64,000 nt of DNA from Spongiactinospora sp. TRM90649 (GCF_029382225.1 NZ_JARLTC010000019.1:124001-188000), one strand, 5' to 3'; counted from the first letter of the stretch, positions 43,321-52,383 are shown. The notes: a model not told the origin generated them from the sequence alone. Numbers and translations are program-made.

Positions 43321-43355
43321 CGATCACCGGGTGTCCAGCCGACACCCGGTGATCG
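43321..43355 (+). terminator. Strong rho-independent-like hairpin after rpoD
   Basis: A perfect 15-bp stem (arms 43321-43335 and 43341-43355, beginning CGATCACCGG) with a 5-nt loop starts 13 nt after the rpoD stop. No U-tract follows. It is the longest perfect hairpin noticed in the window. Confidence 0.85.
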
Positions 43356-44291
43356 CCATGCCCAGCCAAAGCCCTCGGCCCCCGGGTGCCGGTGCCCCCG
43401 CCGTACGCCGGCCCCTCCCCGCCCGCACCCGGCCGCCACCTCCCATCCCAAAGCCATCCCCGGCCAAGCCAAGCAACGAGCCACCGCGCCCCCAACCGCC
43501 CTCACCCGCTCGGTCCACCCACGGGCCGCACCGCCGCGCAGCCGTCCTCGCTCCGCTCGGGTGCGGAGAGCCGCTTCGCGCGCAATCGTCCTCGCTCCGC
43601 TCGGTCGTCTGCTCCCAGTCGGGCTGCGCCCGACGCTCGTGCCGCTCCTCGGTCGCCTGTGTATCGAAACTGAGAAACGCTTGGACGAACCCGACAGGCC
43701 GCGTCGCGTCCGACGGCGCCACCAGAGGGCTTCTCCCGCCCGCTCACCGGAGCGAAACCGTCGAACTGCGTTAGAACGCGTCTCTCACACCGCCTGGTGA
43801 CCCCCTGAAGACCGAACCCCGCTCCGCAGGACGCCGCATTCCTCACGTCGGTCGCTTCCCGCAACGCAAAGTGGTGGAAATCGGCCCGACGGATGCCGCC
43901 GACCCGCACTTACGCCGCTGCCATCGGAAACGTTCACCGTCGAGGGCACAGCGGCGACAGGCAGCACGCTTGCACGGATCACGGCGCTCATCTCAGGGCG
44001 CCGCCCTCACTAGAGCCACCGTTCCCTCGACGTGTGGACGCAACCGCCGTGGAGCGGGCGCGGTTCATGCCGTTGAGCCCATGCGACCGCCGTTCGACTA
44101 CAGGGCGGTTCTTGGTGAGGCGGTCGCCCTGGACGCGGCTCGCTCCGGCTGATGCGTGGACCTGCGGTGACACCGGTCCGTCGGTTGAAGGCGGGAGGGA
44201 CGGAGGCACCCGCAGGTGCGAGGCCGCGCGCTGGATGTGGGCACGGCGGCTCGAAGGGGCGGTCACCATCCCTGCGGGGCGCAGGGTGCTC
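43356..44291. other. Gene-poor region after rpoD
   Basis: About 0.94 kb without a credible protein. Open frames are present on both strands but have the composition of shadow translation: mixed Arg/Pro/Ser, no family motifs, no Shine-Dalgarno sites. The first part is C-rich on the plus strand and carries an 18-nt direct repeat and a small hairpin (GTCGGGC-TGC-GCCCGAC, 43618-43634). The second part (about 43650-44100) is less GC-rich than its neighbours. It may hold a decayed gene, a small RNA or an old insertion site; I see no tRNA and no transposase remnants. Confidence 0.5.
43543..43604. repeat. 18-nt direct repeat, two copies 44 bp apart
   Basis: CGTCCTCGCTCCGCTCGG occurs exactly at 43543-43560 and at 43587-43604. 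The unit contains CGCTCCGCTCG-type sequence that can fold with its GAGCGGAGCGAG complement. It looks like a dispersed intergenic repeat; only a genome-wide search would tell. Confidence 0.7.
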
Positions 44292-44474
44292 CTAGACGTG
44301 TTCGGCGGCTTCCCAGTCGGCGCAGGGTTGGAGGGAGTGGTGACGGTAGATGACCCCCAGGGGTTGGGGGAGGGTGCGGGCGCCGATGACGTCGCCGCCG
44401 GGGCCGCAGGCGCAGTCGGCGCTGCGCTCGTGGTCGATCACATCACCAAGGGGACGTATATGGATAACCTTCAT
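44292..44474 (-). CDS. Small Cys/His-containing protein, 60 residues
   Basis: The start is the ATG at 44474, with AAGGG 5 nt upstream. The sequence includes HIRPLGDVIDHERSADCACG, then ARTLPQPLGVIYRHHSLQPC and a short acidic end. The layout (DxxxH......C.C....... then a closing HHSL) resembles short actinomycete and phage proteins with a possible metal-binding D/E-H-C-C core. No function is known to me. It lies in the gene-poor region and points toward it. It could be a relic of a mobile element. Confidence 0.55.
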   Translation of the reverse strand: MKVIHIRPLGDVIDHERSADCACGPGGDVIGARTLPQPLGVIYRHHSLQPCADWEAAEHV

Positions 44475-44755
44475 AATCACCCTTAACGCTCAACATGTCT
44501 TGACAAATGTACCGTTGAGACTCCGATGGGTGAGCAGAGTGTCACGAGTGGTCGCCTGTTTCGTATGGTGTGTAAGGCGACGGGGCGGATCGCGGGCGGT
44601 GATGCGCGCGGGAGGCCGGGAGGGGTCGTAGACTCCCTCAATGATCTCACCCCCGGTTCATCGCCGGGGAACCCCGTTGTCGCCATGGCGTCTCCGTGGC
44701 GGGTAATCGATCCGGTGGTCGAGATCGGCGTTCAACCCCTCTGGAAGGGACGCTC

Positions 44756-45538
44756 ATGGTCGACGCGAAACTGCCCCCGGCGCGGGCGCCGGGGTCCGGC
44801 GGGGTGTTCGACCTGCTCGTGGACCGGTTGGTGGATCGGGCGTGGCCCGCGCCGTACCGGGTGGAGGCCGAAGGCTGGGTGTATCGGCACGCGGGCGGGG
44901 TGAGCAAACGGGCCAATTCCGTGCTTCCGCTCGGAGAGGCCGGCGACCTGGGCGGCGCGGTGGATCGCGCCGAGCGGTTCTACGGGTCGCTGGGGCTGCC
45001 CTGCGCGTTCTGGATCGGCCCGGGTGTCACGCCTGGACTCGATCGCGAGCTGGACACGCGAGGATATCGGGTGGTCGATCCGATGCTCGCGATGGCGACC
45101 ACGCTGGGCCCGTCGGCGAGCACGCCCGAGGGGGTGACGCTGGAGGAGAGCCTGACCGGCCGGTGGCTGGACGCCTGGTGGCGACTCTACGCTCCGGACG
45201 CCACGGACGGCGGTGGCCGTGACGCCATGGCGGCGCGCATCCTCAGTGGAGCCGAGGCCGTCTACGCGTCGGCCGCCGCCTCGAACGGTGAGACGGTCGC
45301 GGTAGGGCGCGGCGTCGTGCAGGGAGAGTGGCTGGGGATCTACTGCATGGCCGTGGAGCCGCGGGCGCGACGCGCCGGCCGTGCTCGCGGCATACTGAGC
45401 GCCCTGCTCTCACATGGAGGACAACAGGGCGCTGAAGGGGCATATTTGGTGGTCACGGAGTCCAACACCGCGGCCCGGGCGCTGTACGAGCGCGCCGGAT
45501 TCGCGGAGTCGGCCCGGCGTCATTACCGGGTTCGATGA
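44756..45538 (+). CDS. GNAT family N-acetyltransferase
   Basis: The 260-residue protein starts at the ATG at 44756 with GGAAGGG upstream. The N-terminal half is a helical/beta region with a conserved WIGPGVTPGLDRELD. The C-terminal half is a GNAT fold: IYCMAVEPRARRAGRARGIL gives the acetyl-CoA loop (R-R-A-G-R-A-R-G), and VTESNTAARALYERAGF is the closing motif. The substrate is unknown. It is convergent with the DUF7455 gene, with stops 3 bp apart. Confidence 0.88.
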   Translation: MVDAKLPPARAPGSGGVFDLLVDRLVDRAWPAPYRVEAEGWVYRHAGGVSKRANSVLPLGEAGDLGGAVDRAERFYGSLGLPCAFWIGPGVTPGLDRELDTRGYRVVDPMLAMATTLGPSASTPEGVTLEESLTGRWLDAWWRLYAPDATDGGGRDAMAARILSGAEAVYASAAASNGETVAVGRGVVQGEWLGIYCMAVEPRARRAGRARGILSALLSHGGQQGAEGAYLVVTESNTAARALYERAGFAESARRHYRVR

Positions 45539-45541
45539 CAC

Positions 45542-45772
45542 TTATCTTTCGTTGTCGCGTGCGATCGAAGGGGTTTCGCTCAGCCGTGCGGACTCGTCCT
45601 GGATGTCGGCGCCCTTGTCGCGCAACGCAGCCACGTGCTGACGCCCATGGTGGGCGCAGAACAGCAGCTCCCCACCCACGGGCAGGGTCGCGCGAATGTA
45701 GGCCTGGGCGCCGCAGCGGTCACAGCGGTCGAGGGCCGTCAGCGGCTTGGTGGGGGCGAGAGCTCCAGTCAC
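45542..45772 (-). CDS. DUF7455 zinc-ribbon-like protein
   Basis: The 76-residue protein contains LDRCDRCGAQAYIRATLP and ELLFCAHHGRQH: a CxxC pair and a CxHH pair, together a likely zinc site. Length and motifs fit the DUF7455 family, which in actinobacteria lies between the main sigma factor and parE, as here. The start is the GTG at 45772 with AAAGG 6 nt upstream. The function is unknown. Confidence 0.85.
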   Translation of the reverse strand: MTGALAPTKPLTALDRCDRCGAQAYIRATLPVGGELLFCAHHGRQHVAALRDKGADIQDESARLSETPSIARDNER

Positions 45773-46015
45773 GTATCGCCTTTCGGGTCATCCCCGCCTG
45801 GACGAGGATCTGGCGTCAGTCACTTGGGACAACATCTAACCGGACCTGGACGTTCCCAATCACCCCCCGGCTACGCCGAGAGCGGAATGTGCCGGAAAGT
45901 GACGGGGATCACTCCACAGGTAACGTCAATCCTCTCCTAATGGCAAGCTTGTACGCGCACGATCGGGAAGAACGGTAAGCTACGCACACATGTTCGATGC
46001 AGAGTGGGAGTCGGT

Positions 46016-48088
46016 GTGACCGCCGTACGTCTGGAGACGGGCTACACGGCCCGTCATCTGTCGGTGCTGGAGGGGCTGGAGGCGGTCCGCAAGCGTCCAG
46101 GGATGTACATCGGGTCCACCGACACCCGGGGCCTGATGCACTGTCTCTGGGAGATCGTCGACAACTCGGTCGACGAGGCTCTTTCCGGCTACTGCAGCCG
46201 CATCGAGGTCGAGCTGTACCGCGACGGGTCGATCGAGGTTCGTGACAACGGCCGGGGCATCCCGGTCGACATCGAGCCCAAGAGCGGCCTGGCGGGCGTC
46301 GAGCTCGTCTACACCAAGCTGCACGCGGGCGGGAAGTTCGGCGGCGGCGCGTACGCCGCGTCGGGCGGCCTGCACGGCGTGGGCGCCTCGGTGGTCAACG
46401 CGCTGTCCTCCCGCCTCGACGTCGCGGTCGACCTCGACGGGCGGGTCCACGAGATCAGCTTCCGGCGCGGGGTGCCCGGCGTCTTCGACGGCGACGGCCC
46501 CGGCTCCAGGTTCAAGAAGAAGTCCGGCCTGCGCGACGGCGGCAAGCTCGGCCGCAAGGTCACCGGCACCCGGGTGCGCTGGTGGGCCGACAACCAGATC
46601 TTCCTGCCCGACGCCGAGATCTCGCTCGACGAGATCCACGTGCGGCTGCGCCAGACCGCCTTCCTGGTCCCCGGCCTCACCCTGGCCCTGCGCGACGACC
46701 GTGGCGAGGAGCCGGTCGAGGAGGAGTTCCACTTCGACGGCGGCATCTCGGAGTTCACCGAGTTCCTCGCGCGTGACGAGCCGGTCTGCGAGGTGCTGCG
46801 GCTGCAGGGCGAGGGCCACTTCCACGAGACGGTGCCCGTCCTCGACGACCAGGGCCACATGACCCCGACCGAGGTCGAGCGCGAGCTCACCGTCGATGTC
46901 GCGGTGCGTTGGGGCAAGGGCTACGAATCCACCGTCCGGTCGTTCGTCAACGTGATCGCCACCCCCAAGGGCGGCACCCACGTCAACGGCTTCGAGCGGG
47001 CGCTGGTCCGCACGGTGAACGAGCAGCTCCGTGAGACGCGCCTGCTGAAGAACGGCGACGACCCGGTCCTGAAGGAGGACATCCTCGAAGGGCTCACCGC
47101 GGTCGTCACCGTGCGGGTGCCCGAGCCGCAGTTCGAGGGGCAGACCAAGGAGGTGCTGGGCACCTCCGCCGCGTCCCGCATCGTCTCCCACGTGGTCTCG
47201 CGCGAGCTGAAAGAGCTCTTCGCCACTCCCAAGCGCGCCCAGAAGCAGCAGTTGCGGGCCGTCCTAGAGAAGATCGTCGCCGCCGCCAAGGCGCGCATCG
47301 CCGCCCGCGAGCACCGTGACAACCAGCGGCGCAAGAGCGTGCTGGAGAACTCCGCGCTCCCGGCCAAGCTGGTCGACTGCCGTAGCGACGACGTCGACCG
47401 CACCGAGCTGTTCATCGTCGAGGGCGACTCGGCGCTGGGCACCGCCCGCGCCGCCCGCGACTCGGAGTTCCAGGCGCTGCTGCCGATCCGGGGCAAGATC
47501 CTCAATGTGCAGAAGGCGTCCGTCGCCGACATGCTGAAGAACGCCGAGTGCGCGGCGATCATCCAGGTCATCGGCGCCGGGTCGGGCCGCTCGTTCGACC
47601 TGGACTCGGCCCGCTACGGCAAGGTCATCCTGATGGCCGACGCCGACGTGGACGGCGCGCACATCCGCTGCCTGCTGCTGACCCTGTTCCACCGCTACAT
47701 GCGGCCCATGGTCGAGGCCGGCCGCGTGTTCGCCGCCGTCCCCCCGCTGCACCGCATCGAGATCAGCAACCCGGGCCGCAACCAGGAGAAGTACGTCTAC
47801 TGCTACACCGACGCGGAGCTGCACAAGGTGCTGCGCGACCTGGAGCGGCGCAACAAGCGCTGGAAGGACCCGGTGCAGCGCTACAAGGGCCTCGGCGAGA
47901 TGGACGCCGACCAGCTCGCCGAGACCACGATGGAGCCGCGCCACCGCACGCTGCGCCGCGTCCGGATCGAGGACATCGAGGCGGCGGAGAAGATCTTCAA
48001 CCTGCTGATGGGCAGCGACGTGGCGCCCCGCCGCGAGTTCATCGTGGGCAGCGCCGCCGAGGTCGATCGCGACCACATCGACGCCTGA
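46016..48088 (+). CDS. parE: DNA topoisomerase IV subunit B (type IIA topoisomerase ATPase subunit)
   Basis: The 690-residue protein has the GHKL ATPase (VRKRPGMYIG, EIVDNSVDEAL, DNGRGIPVD, GGLHGVGASVVNALS) and the TOPRIM domain (EGDSALGTAR, LPIRGKILNVQKA, DADVDGAHIRCL). With ParC it passes duplexes through double-strand breaks and decatenates or relaxes DNA. It is full length for GyrB/ParE; the position after rpoD, with parC nearby, supports ParE over GyrB. The start is the GTG at 46016 with GGGAG 5 nt upstream. TAAGCT at 45976 could be its -10. Confidence 0.94.
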   Translation: MTAVRLETGYTARHLSVLEGLEAVRKRPGMYIGSTDTRGLMHCLWEIVDNSVDEALSGYCSRIEVELYRDGSIEVRDNGRGIPVDIEPKSGLAGVELVYTKLHAGGKFGGGAYAASGGLHGVGASVVNALSSRLDVAVDLDGRVHEISFRRGVPGVFDGDGPGSRFKKKSGLRDGGKLGRKVTGTRVRWWADNQIFLPDAEISLDEIHVRLRQTAFLVPGLTLALRDDRGEEPVEEEFHFDGGISEFTEFLARDEPVCEVLRLQGEGHFHETVPVLDDQGHMTPTEVERELTVDVAVRWGKGYESTVRSFVNVIATPKGGTHVNGFERALVRTVNEQLRETRLLKNGDDPVLKEDILEGLTAVVTVRVPEPQFEGQTKEVLGTSAASRIVSHVVSRELKELFATPKRAQKQQLRAVLEKIVAAAKARIAAREHRDNQRRKSVLENSALPAKLVDCRSDDVDRTELFIVEGDSALGTARAARDSEFQALLPIRGKILNVQKASVADMLKNAECAAIIQVIGAGSGRSFDLDSARYGKVILMADADVDGAHIRCLLLTLFHRYMRPMVEAGRVFAAVPPLHRIEISNPGRNQEKYVYCYTDAELHKVLRDLERRNKRWKDPVQRYKGLGEMDADQLAETTMEPRHRTLRRVRIEDIEAAEKIFNLLMGSDVAPRREFIVGSAAEVDRDHIDA

Positions 48089-48089
48089 G

Positions 48090-48117
48090 CCCCGCGCCCC
48101 CGGGCGGGGGCGCGGGG
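48090..48117. terminator. Hairpin terminator between parE and carbonic anhydrase genes
   Basis: A perfect 12-bp GC stem (CCCCGCGCCCCC with GGGGGCGCGGGG) and a 4-nt loop begin 2 nt after the parE stop and end 4 nt before the convergent carbonic anhydrase stop. It can serve both directions. Confidence 0.82.
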
Positions 48118-48121
48118 GCCG

Positions 48122-48616
48122 TCACAGCTCGACGGGCATCAGCTTGCCGGTGTGCACGTCGTAGATCGCGCCGCCGATCGGCATGTCCGGCGGCAGGAAC
48201 GGGCTGGTGCGCACCCGCACCAGGTCGTGCCGCAGCGCCTCGCTCTGGTCGGGCACCGTGTGGAACTCCAGGCTGCGGGTGTCCATGCCCTGGTCCGCGG
48301 CGATCCGGTGCACGTCGTCGTCGCTGACCTTGGTCATGCCGCAGTCGGTGTGCGGCATGACCAGCACCCGCTCGACTCCGAGCAGATAGACCGCGAGGAC
48401 GAGGGTGCGCAGGACGTCGTCGGTCACCCGTGCACCCGCGTTACGGAGGATCTTGGCGTCTCCCGCCTTGAGCCCCAGCAGGCCGAGCGGGTCGATGCGC
48501 GAGTCCATGCAGGTCACCACTGCCAGGCCGCGTGCGGCCCGGCCGGTGAGGCGTGAATGCTTGAAATTGCGGGTGTACTTCCGGTTACCGGTAAGCACGT
48601 CATCGAACGCGGTCAT
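48122..48616 (-). CDS. Beta-class carbonic anhydrase
   Basis: The 164-residue enzyme has the beta-CA zinc ligands Cys36, His89 and Cys92 (TCMDSR and MPHTDCG), with the Asp38-Arg40 dyad. It interconverts CO2 and bicarbonate in the cytoplasm. It belongs to the short beta-CA group of actinobacteria. It may supply bicarbonate for carboxylases such as acetyl-CoA carboxylase. The start ATG at 48616 has no strong Shine-Dalgarno site. Confidence 0.94.
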   Translation of the reverse strand: MTAFDDVLTGNRKYTRNFKHSRLTGRAARGLAVVTCMDSRIDPLGLLGLKAGDAKILRNAGARVTDDVLRTLVLAVYLLGVERVLVMPHTDCGMTKVSDDDVHRIAADQGMDTRSLEFHTVPDQSEALRHDLVRVRTSPFLPPDMPIGGAIYDVHTGKLMPVEL

Positions 48617-48765
48617 AACGCCAATGATTCATCATCGTGTGATCCACGTGATTTCGGGTGGCTATTGCGCCGCCATTTGGTCCGATCCCCGGTATGTCTT
48701 CGGCAAACATGTCGCACACAGAGTGACACTGTCGTAACTTAGGGTCGGACTATCGTGGAGAGGGC

Positions 48766-49110
48766 ATGAGTAAGAGCCAATCCGTGGCGGCGTATCTGCG
48801 GCAGCAGGCCCGGCGCCGCCTTGACCGGGTCGAGCGGCGCGACGAGGAGCGCAACGCCCGCTGCGCGCTGGCGCTCTTCGACGCCGCCGCCTACACCGCC
48901 GCGCTCGGCGACGACGACCCACTGGTCACCGGGCTGGTCGAGGCCGGTTGTTTTGACGGTGGCCAGGGCTTCCGGCCCGCCGACGAGATCGCGGCGCTGA
49001 TCCGCTGCTGGGAAGGCGAGCCCTGGCAGCTCCTGCTGTCCATCAGGACGGCCCGCCGCACCCCTACCGCCTCCGCCCACCACGCCTCCGCCCACCACGC
49101 CCCCGCCTGA
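48766..49110 (+). CDS. Hypothetical protein, 114 residues
   Basis: I do not recognise a family. The ATG at 48766 has GAGAGGG close upstream, so expression is likely. The N-terminus is a basic helix (AAYLRQQARRRLDRVERRDEE in part). The middle is alpha-rich with two Cys and EIAALIRCWEGEPWQLLLSI. The C-terminus carries a His-rich tandem repeat (ASAHHASAHHA) from a 15-nt DNA duplication near 49070-49100. It is soluble and possibly nucleic-acid-binding, but this is a guess from charge only. Confidence 0.7.
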   Translation: MSKSQSVAAYLRQQARRRLDRVERRDEERNARCALALFDAAAYTAALGDDDPLVTGLVEAGCFDGGQGFRPADEIAALIRCWEGEPWQLLLSIRTARRTPTASAHHASAHHAPA

Positions 49111-49115
49111 GCACG

Positions 49116-49139
49116 CCGGCCCGGGCCTGTGGGGGCCGG
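49116..49139. terminator. Hairpin between convergent genes
   Basis: A 7-bp stem (CCGGCCC with GGGCCGG) and a 10-nt loop lie between the stops of the 114-residue gene (49110) and the peroxiredoxin-like gene (49144). Confidence 0.6.
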
Positions 49140-49143
49140 GCGG

Positions 49144-49707
49144 TCAGGAGGGCTCGTTGCCCGGCTTCCACTTGATTCCGCAGCCCAGGCTGGGCTGCTG
49201 GGCGCCCGATGGCCTGCCGCCCGCGAGGACGGCGTCGGCGGCCGCGCGCAGGGCCGCTCCGGTGACCGGTGCGTCGTTGCGCGGGCGGGCGTCGTCGAAC
49301 TCGCCCCGGTACGCCAGGCGCAGCTCGCCGTCGTAGAGGAAGAAGTCGGGAGTGCAGGCGGCCCGGTAGGCGGCGGCGACCTCCTGCGTCTCGTCGAGCA
49401 GGTACGGGAAGCCGAACCCCGCCCGCTGGGCCTGCTCGGCCAGGTGGGGAGCGTCGTCGTCAGGGTAGTTGACCACGTCGTTGCTGCCGATGGCGACGAC
49501 GGCCACCCGGTCGCGGTAGTCGGCCGCGAAGGCCCCGATGCCGTGCTCGATCCGCCGGACATAGGGGCAGTGGTTGGACAGGAAGATCACGAGCGTCGCA
49601 GGGCTGCCCTTGAGATCGTCGAGGGACACCCGCCCGCCCCCGACCGCCGGCAGTTCGAACGCGGGCGCCTGGGTGCCGAGCGGAACCATGAACGAGGTGA
49701 CTGGCAT
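49144..49707 (-). CDS. Thioredoxin-fold, peroxiredoxin-like protein
   Basis: The 187-residue protein has a redoxin fold: GTQAPAFELPAVGGGRVSLDD in part, then LVIFLSNHCPYVRRIEHGI with one active-site Cys47 in place of CxxC, and a second Cys in AACTPDFFLYDGELRLAYRG. This is the PRX_like1 pattern of AhpC/TSA relatives. It probably reduces peroxides or disulfides. The start is taken as the ATG at 49707; a GTG six codons upstream is possible, and neither has a clear Shine-Dalgarno site. Confidence 0.87.
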   Translation of the reverse strand: MPVTSFMVPLGTQAPAFELPAVGGGRVSLDDLKGSPATLVIFLSNHCPYVRRIEHGIGAFAADYRDRVAVVAIGSNDVVNYPDDDAPHLAEQAQRAGFGFPYLLDETQEVAAAYRAACTPDFFLYDGELRLAYRGEFDDARPRNDAPVTGAALRAAADAVLAGGRPSGAQQPSLGCGIKWKPGNEPS

Positions 49708-49807
49708 GCGCTCATTGTCGCTCACGAGGGCGGCCCGGCACGCTGTTCGGGCGAAAGCGCCGTGTGGGCCACGTGGGGCCGCGTGTGACCCGACCTGGCC
49801 CCCGGGC

Positions 49808-49833
49808 GGCCCGGCCGTCTGTTCGGCCGGGCC
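49808..49833 (-). terminator. Hairpin terminator after parC
   Basis: A 9-bp perfect stem (GGCCCGGCC with GGCCGGGCC) and an 8-nt loop lie 30 nt beyond the parC stop and upstream of the peroxiredoxin-like gene on the same strand. Confidence 0.7.
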
Positions 49834-49863
49834 ACGGCGTCGTGAGGCCCGTTCAGCGGGTGA

Positions 49864-52383
49864 TCAGAAGAGCTCCGACGAGTCGTCGGCGGGGGAGTCG
49901 TCTCCGGAGCCTGAGGCCTGCGGCTCCGGGTCGGGGTGGGCGCCGAGGGCGCCGCCGACCGCCACGACCGTGTTGGTGAGCCGCACGCCGGAGCCGTCGC
50001 GCCGCCCCAGCTCGTCGGGCAGCGGGACCGGCTTGCCGGTCGCGGACGTGCCCCTGGCCGGCGCGGGGCCCGCCCAGGCGAGCAACAGGGTGTCCTCGCC
50101 CTTCAGGAACCGCTGGGCGCGGACGCCGCCGGTCGCCCGGCCCTTGGCCGGGTACTCCGCGTAGTCGGAGACCTTTCCGCCGCCCGTCTGGGTGCCGGGC
50201 AGGGCGGTGGCGGACCCGGCGATGGTGACCACGTGGGCGGGCACGCCGGGATCGACCGCGCCGAAGAAGAGCACCGTGTGGCCCGCGTCGAGGCGCACGC
50301 CCGCCATGCCTCCGGCGGGCCTGCCCTGCGGGCGCACCGATCTGGCGGGAAAGCGTAGCAACTGGGCGTTGGTGGTGATGAACACCAGGTCGTGGTCTTC
50401 CGAGGTGAGTTCGACCGCGCCCACCACCCGGTCGTCGTCCTTCAGCCCGATCACCTCGAAGTCGTCGCGGTTGCCCGGGTAGTCGGGGGTGACGCGTTTG
50501 ACCACGCCGGAGGCGGTGCCCAGGGCCAGGCCGGGGCCGTCGGGGTCGAGGGAGCCGAGCCCGACGACCGTCTCGCCGGGGGTGAGGGTGACGTACTCGC
50601 TCACCGGGTGCCCGCCGGACAGCGACGGCGGGTTGGCCGACGGCGGCAGCGCGGGCAGGTCGATCACGGCGACCCGGATCATCCGGCCGAGCGAGGTGAC
50701 CACGCCGATCTCGCCGCGCACCGTGGAGTTCACGACGGACACCAGGACGTCGTGGTTGGACCGGTCGCCCTCGCCCGCGAGCGGCCCGGCGTCGCCGGTG
50801 CGCGCCAGCAGCCCGGTGGAGGACATCAGCACCCGGCACGGGTCGTCGGGGACCTCCAGCGGGACGGCGGTGGCCGTGGCCACCCCGGAGGACTCGAGCA
50901 GGACCGTGCGCCTGGGGGTGCCGAACTGCTTGGACACCTCGGCCAGCTCGGCCGAGACCACCTGGCGCAGCCGGTCCTCCGACGACAGGATCGCGGTGAG
51001 CTCCGCGATCTCGTCCTGGAGGGTCTGCTTCTCGCGTTCGAGCTCCAGCTTGTCGAACTTGGTCAGGCGCCGCAGTGGCGTGTCGAGGATGTAGGCGGCC
51101 TGGATCTCCGACAGCCCGAAGACCTGCATGAGCCGCGACCGCGCCTGCGCCGAGTCGTCGGAGGAGCGGATGACCTGGATGACCTCGTCGATGTTGAGCA
51201 GCGCGATGACCAGGCCGTCGACCAGGTGCAGACGCTCCTCACGCTTGCGCCGCCGATAGGAGGAGCGGCGGCGGACGACGTCGATGCGGTGACCGACGTA
51301 GACCTCCAGCAGCTCCTTCAGGCCCAGCGTGCGGGGCTGCCCGTCGACCAGGGCGACGTTGTTGATCCCGAAGGTCTCCTCCATCGGCGTGAGCCGGTAG
51401 AGCTCCTCCAGCACGGCCTCGGGGTTGAAGCCGTTCTTGATCTCGATGACCAGGCGCAGGCCCTTGTGCCGGTCGGTGAGGTCCTTGAGGTCGGAGATGC
51501 CCTGCAGCCGCTTGGAGGTGACCAGCTCCTTGATCTTCGTCACGACCCGCTCGGGGCCGACGTTGAACGGCAGCTCGGTGACCACGATGCCCTTGCGGCG
51601 CGGCGTGACCTGGTCGATCGCGCACTTGGCGCGCATCTTGAAGGTGCCCCGGCCGGTCTGGTAGGCGTCGCGGACACCGTCGAGGCCGATGATCGTGCCG
51701 CCGGTGGGCAGGTCGGGGCCGGGGACGAAGCGCATCAGCGCCTCAAGCGTGGCTCCCGGTTGCTTGATCAGGTGGCGGGCGGCGGAGATCACCTCGACGA
51801 GGTTGTGCGGCGCCATGTTGGTCGCCATGCCCACCGCGATGCCGGTGGCCCCGTTGACCAGCAGGTTGGGCAGCGCGGACGGCAGGACCGTGGGCTCGGT
51901 CTCCTGGCCGTCGTAGTTGGGCTTGAAGTCGACGGTCTCCTCGTCGATCGACTGCACCAGCATGGTGGCCGCCGTCGCCAGCCGCGCCTCGGTGTACCGC
52001 ATGGCGGCCGGCGCGTCGTCGGGGGAGCCGAAGTTGCCGTGCCCGTCGATCACCGGCAGCCGCATGGAGAACGGCTGCGCCATCCGCACCAGCGCGTCGT
52101 AGATCGCCGCGTCGCCGTGCGGGTGGAGCTTGCCCATGACGTCGCCGACCACGCGGGAGGACTTGACGTGCCCCCGGTCGGGCCGCAGGCCCATCTCGCT
52201 CATCGAGTACAGGATGCGGCGCTGCACCGGCTTGAGGCCGTCGCGGGCGTCGGGGAGCGCGCGCTGGTAGATGACCGAGTAGGCGTATTCGAGGAAGCTG
52301 GTGCGCATCTCGGCGGAGACATCGATATCGATGATCCGCTCCTCGAAGTCCTCCGGCGGGGGTGTGGTCGTTCGTCGGGCCAT
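49864..52383 (-). CDS. parC: DNA topoisomerase IV subunit A
   Basis: The 839-residue protein has the type IIA breakage-reunion domain with the catalytic Tyr130 (AAMRYTEARL) and the quinolone region GKLHPHGDAAIYDALVRMAQ. A coiled-coil follows, and then a C-terminal beta-propeller (VVGLGSLDPDG, VFITTNAQLLRFP). It pairs with ParE. The residue equal to Ser83 of E. coli GyrA is Ala92, as in some actinobacterial GyrA proteins, which is linked to lower fluoroquinolone sensitivity; Asp96 is kept. The acidic Ser/Asp tail is typical. The ATG at 52383 (MARRTTTPP) is chosen as the start of the conserved part; no Shine-Dalgarno site is obvious, and further in-frame ATGs lie just upstream. Confidence 0.93.
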   Translation of the reverse strand: MARRTTTPPPEDFEERIIDIDVSAEMRTSFLEYAYSVIYQRALPDARDGLKPVQRRILYSMSEMGLRPDRGHVKSSRVVGDVMGKLHPHGDAAIYDALVRMAQPFSMRLPVIDGHGNFGSPDDAPAAMRYTEARLATAATMLVQSIDEETVDFKPNYDGQETEPTVLPSALPNLLVNGATGIAVGMATNMAPHNLVEVISAARHLIKQPGATLEALMRFVPGPDLPTGGTIIGLDGVRDAYQTGRGTFKMRAKCAIDQVTPRRKGIVVTELPFNVGPERVVTKIKELVTSKRLQGISDLKDLTDRHKGLRLVIEIKNGFNPEAVLEELYRLTPMEETFGINNVALVDGQPRTLGLKELLEVYVGHRIDVVRRRSSYRRRKREERLHLVDGLVIALLNIDEVIQVIRSSDDSAQARSRLMQVFGLSEIQAAYILDTPLRRLTKFDKLELEREKQTLQDEIAELTAILSSEDRLRQVVSAELAEVSKQFGTPRRTVLLESSGVATATAVPLEVPDDPCRVLMSSTGLLARTGDAGPLAGEGDRSNHDVLVSVVNSTVRGEIGVVTSLGRMIRVAVIDLPALPPSANPPSLSGGHPVSEYVTLTPGETVVGLGSLDPDGPGLALGTASGVVKRVTPDYPGNRDDFEVIGLKDDDRVVGAVELTSEDHDLVFITTNAQLLRFPARSVRPQGRPAGGMAGVRLDAGHTVLFFGAVDPGVPAHVVTIAGSATALPGTQTGGGKVSDYAEYPAKGRATGGVRAQRFLKGEDTLLLAWAGPAPARGTSATGKPVPLPDELGRRDGSGVRLTNTVVAVGGALGAHPDPEPQASGSGDDSPADDSSELF

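Noticed and set aside
43893..44486. 197-codon rightward frame in the gap after rpoD
   Set aside because: No Shine-Dalgarno site, no recognisable motif, and it conflicts with the better-supported 60-residue leftward gene.
44504..44509. TTGACA as a consensus -35 box
   Set aside because: No TANNNT -10 at 16-19 bp on that strand.
43356..44755. Possible tRNA, CRISPR array or transposase remnant
   Set aside because: No TTCGA-type T-loop with matching arms, no regularly spaced repeats, no DDE or IS end motifs seen.
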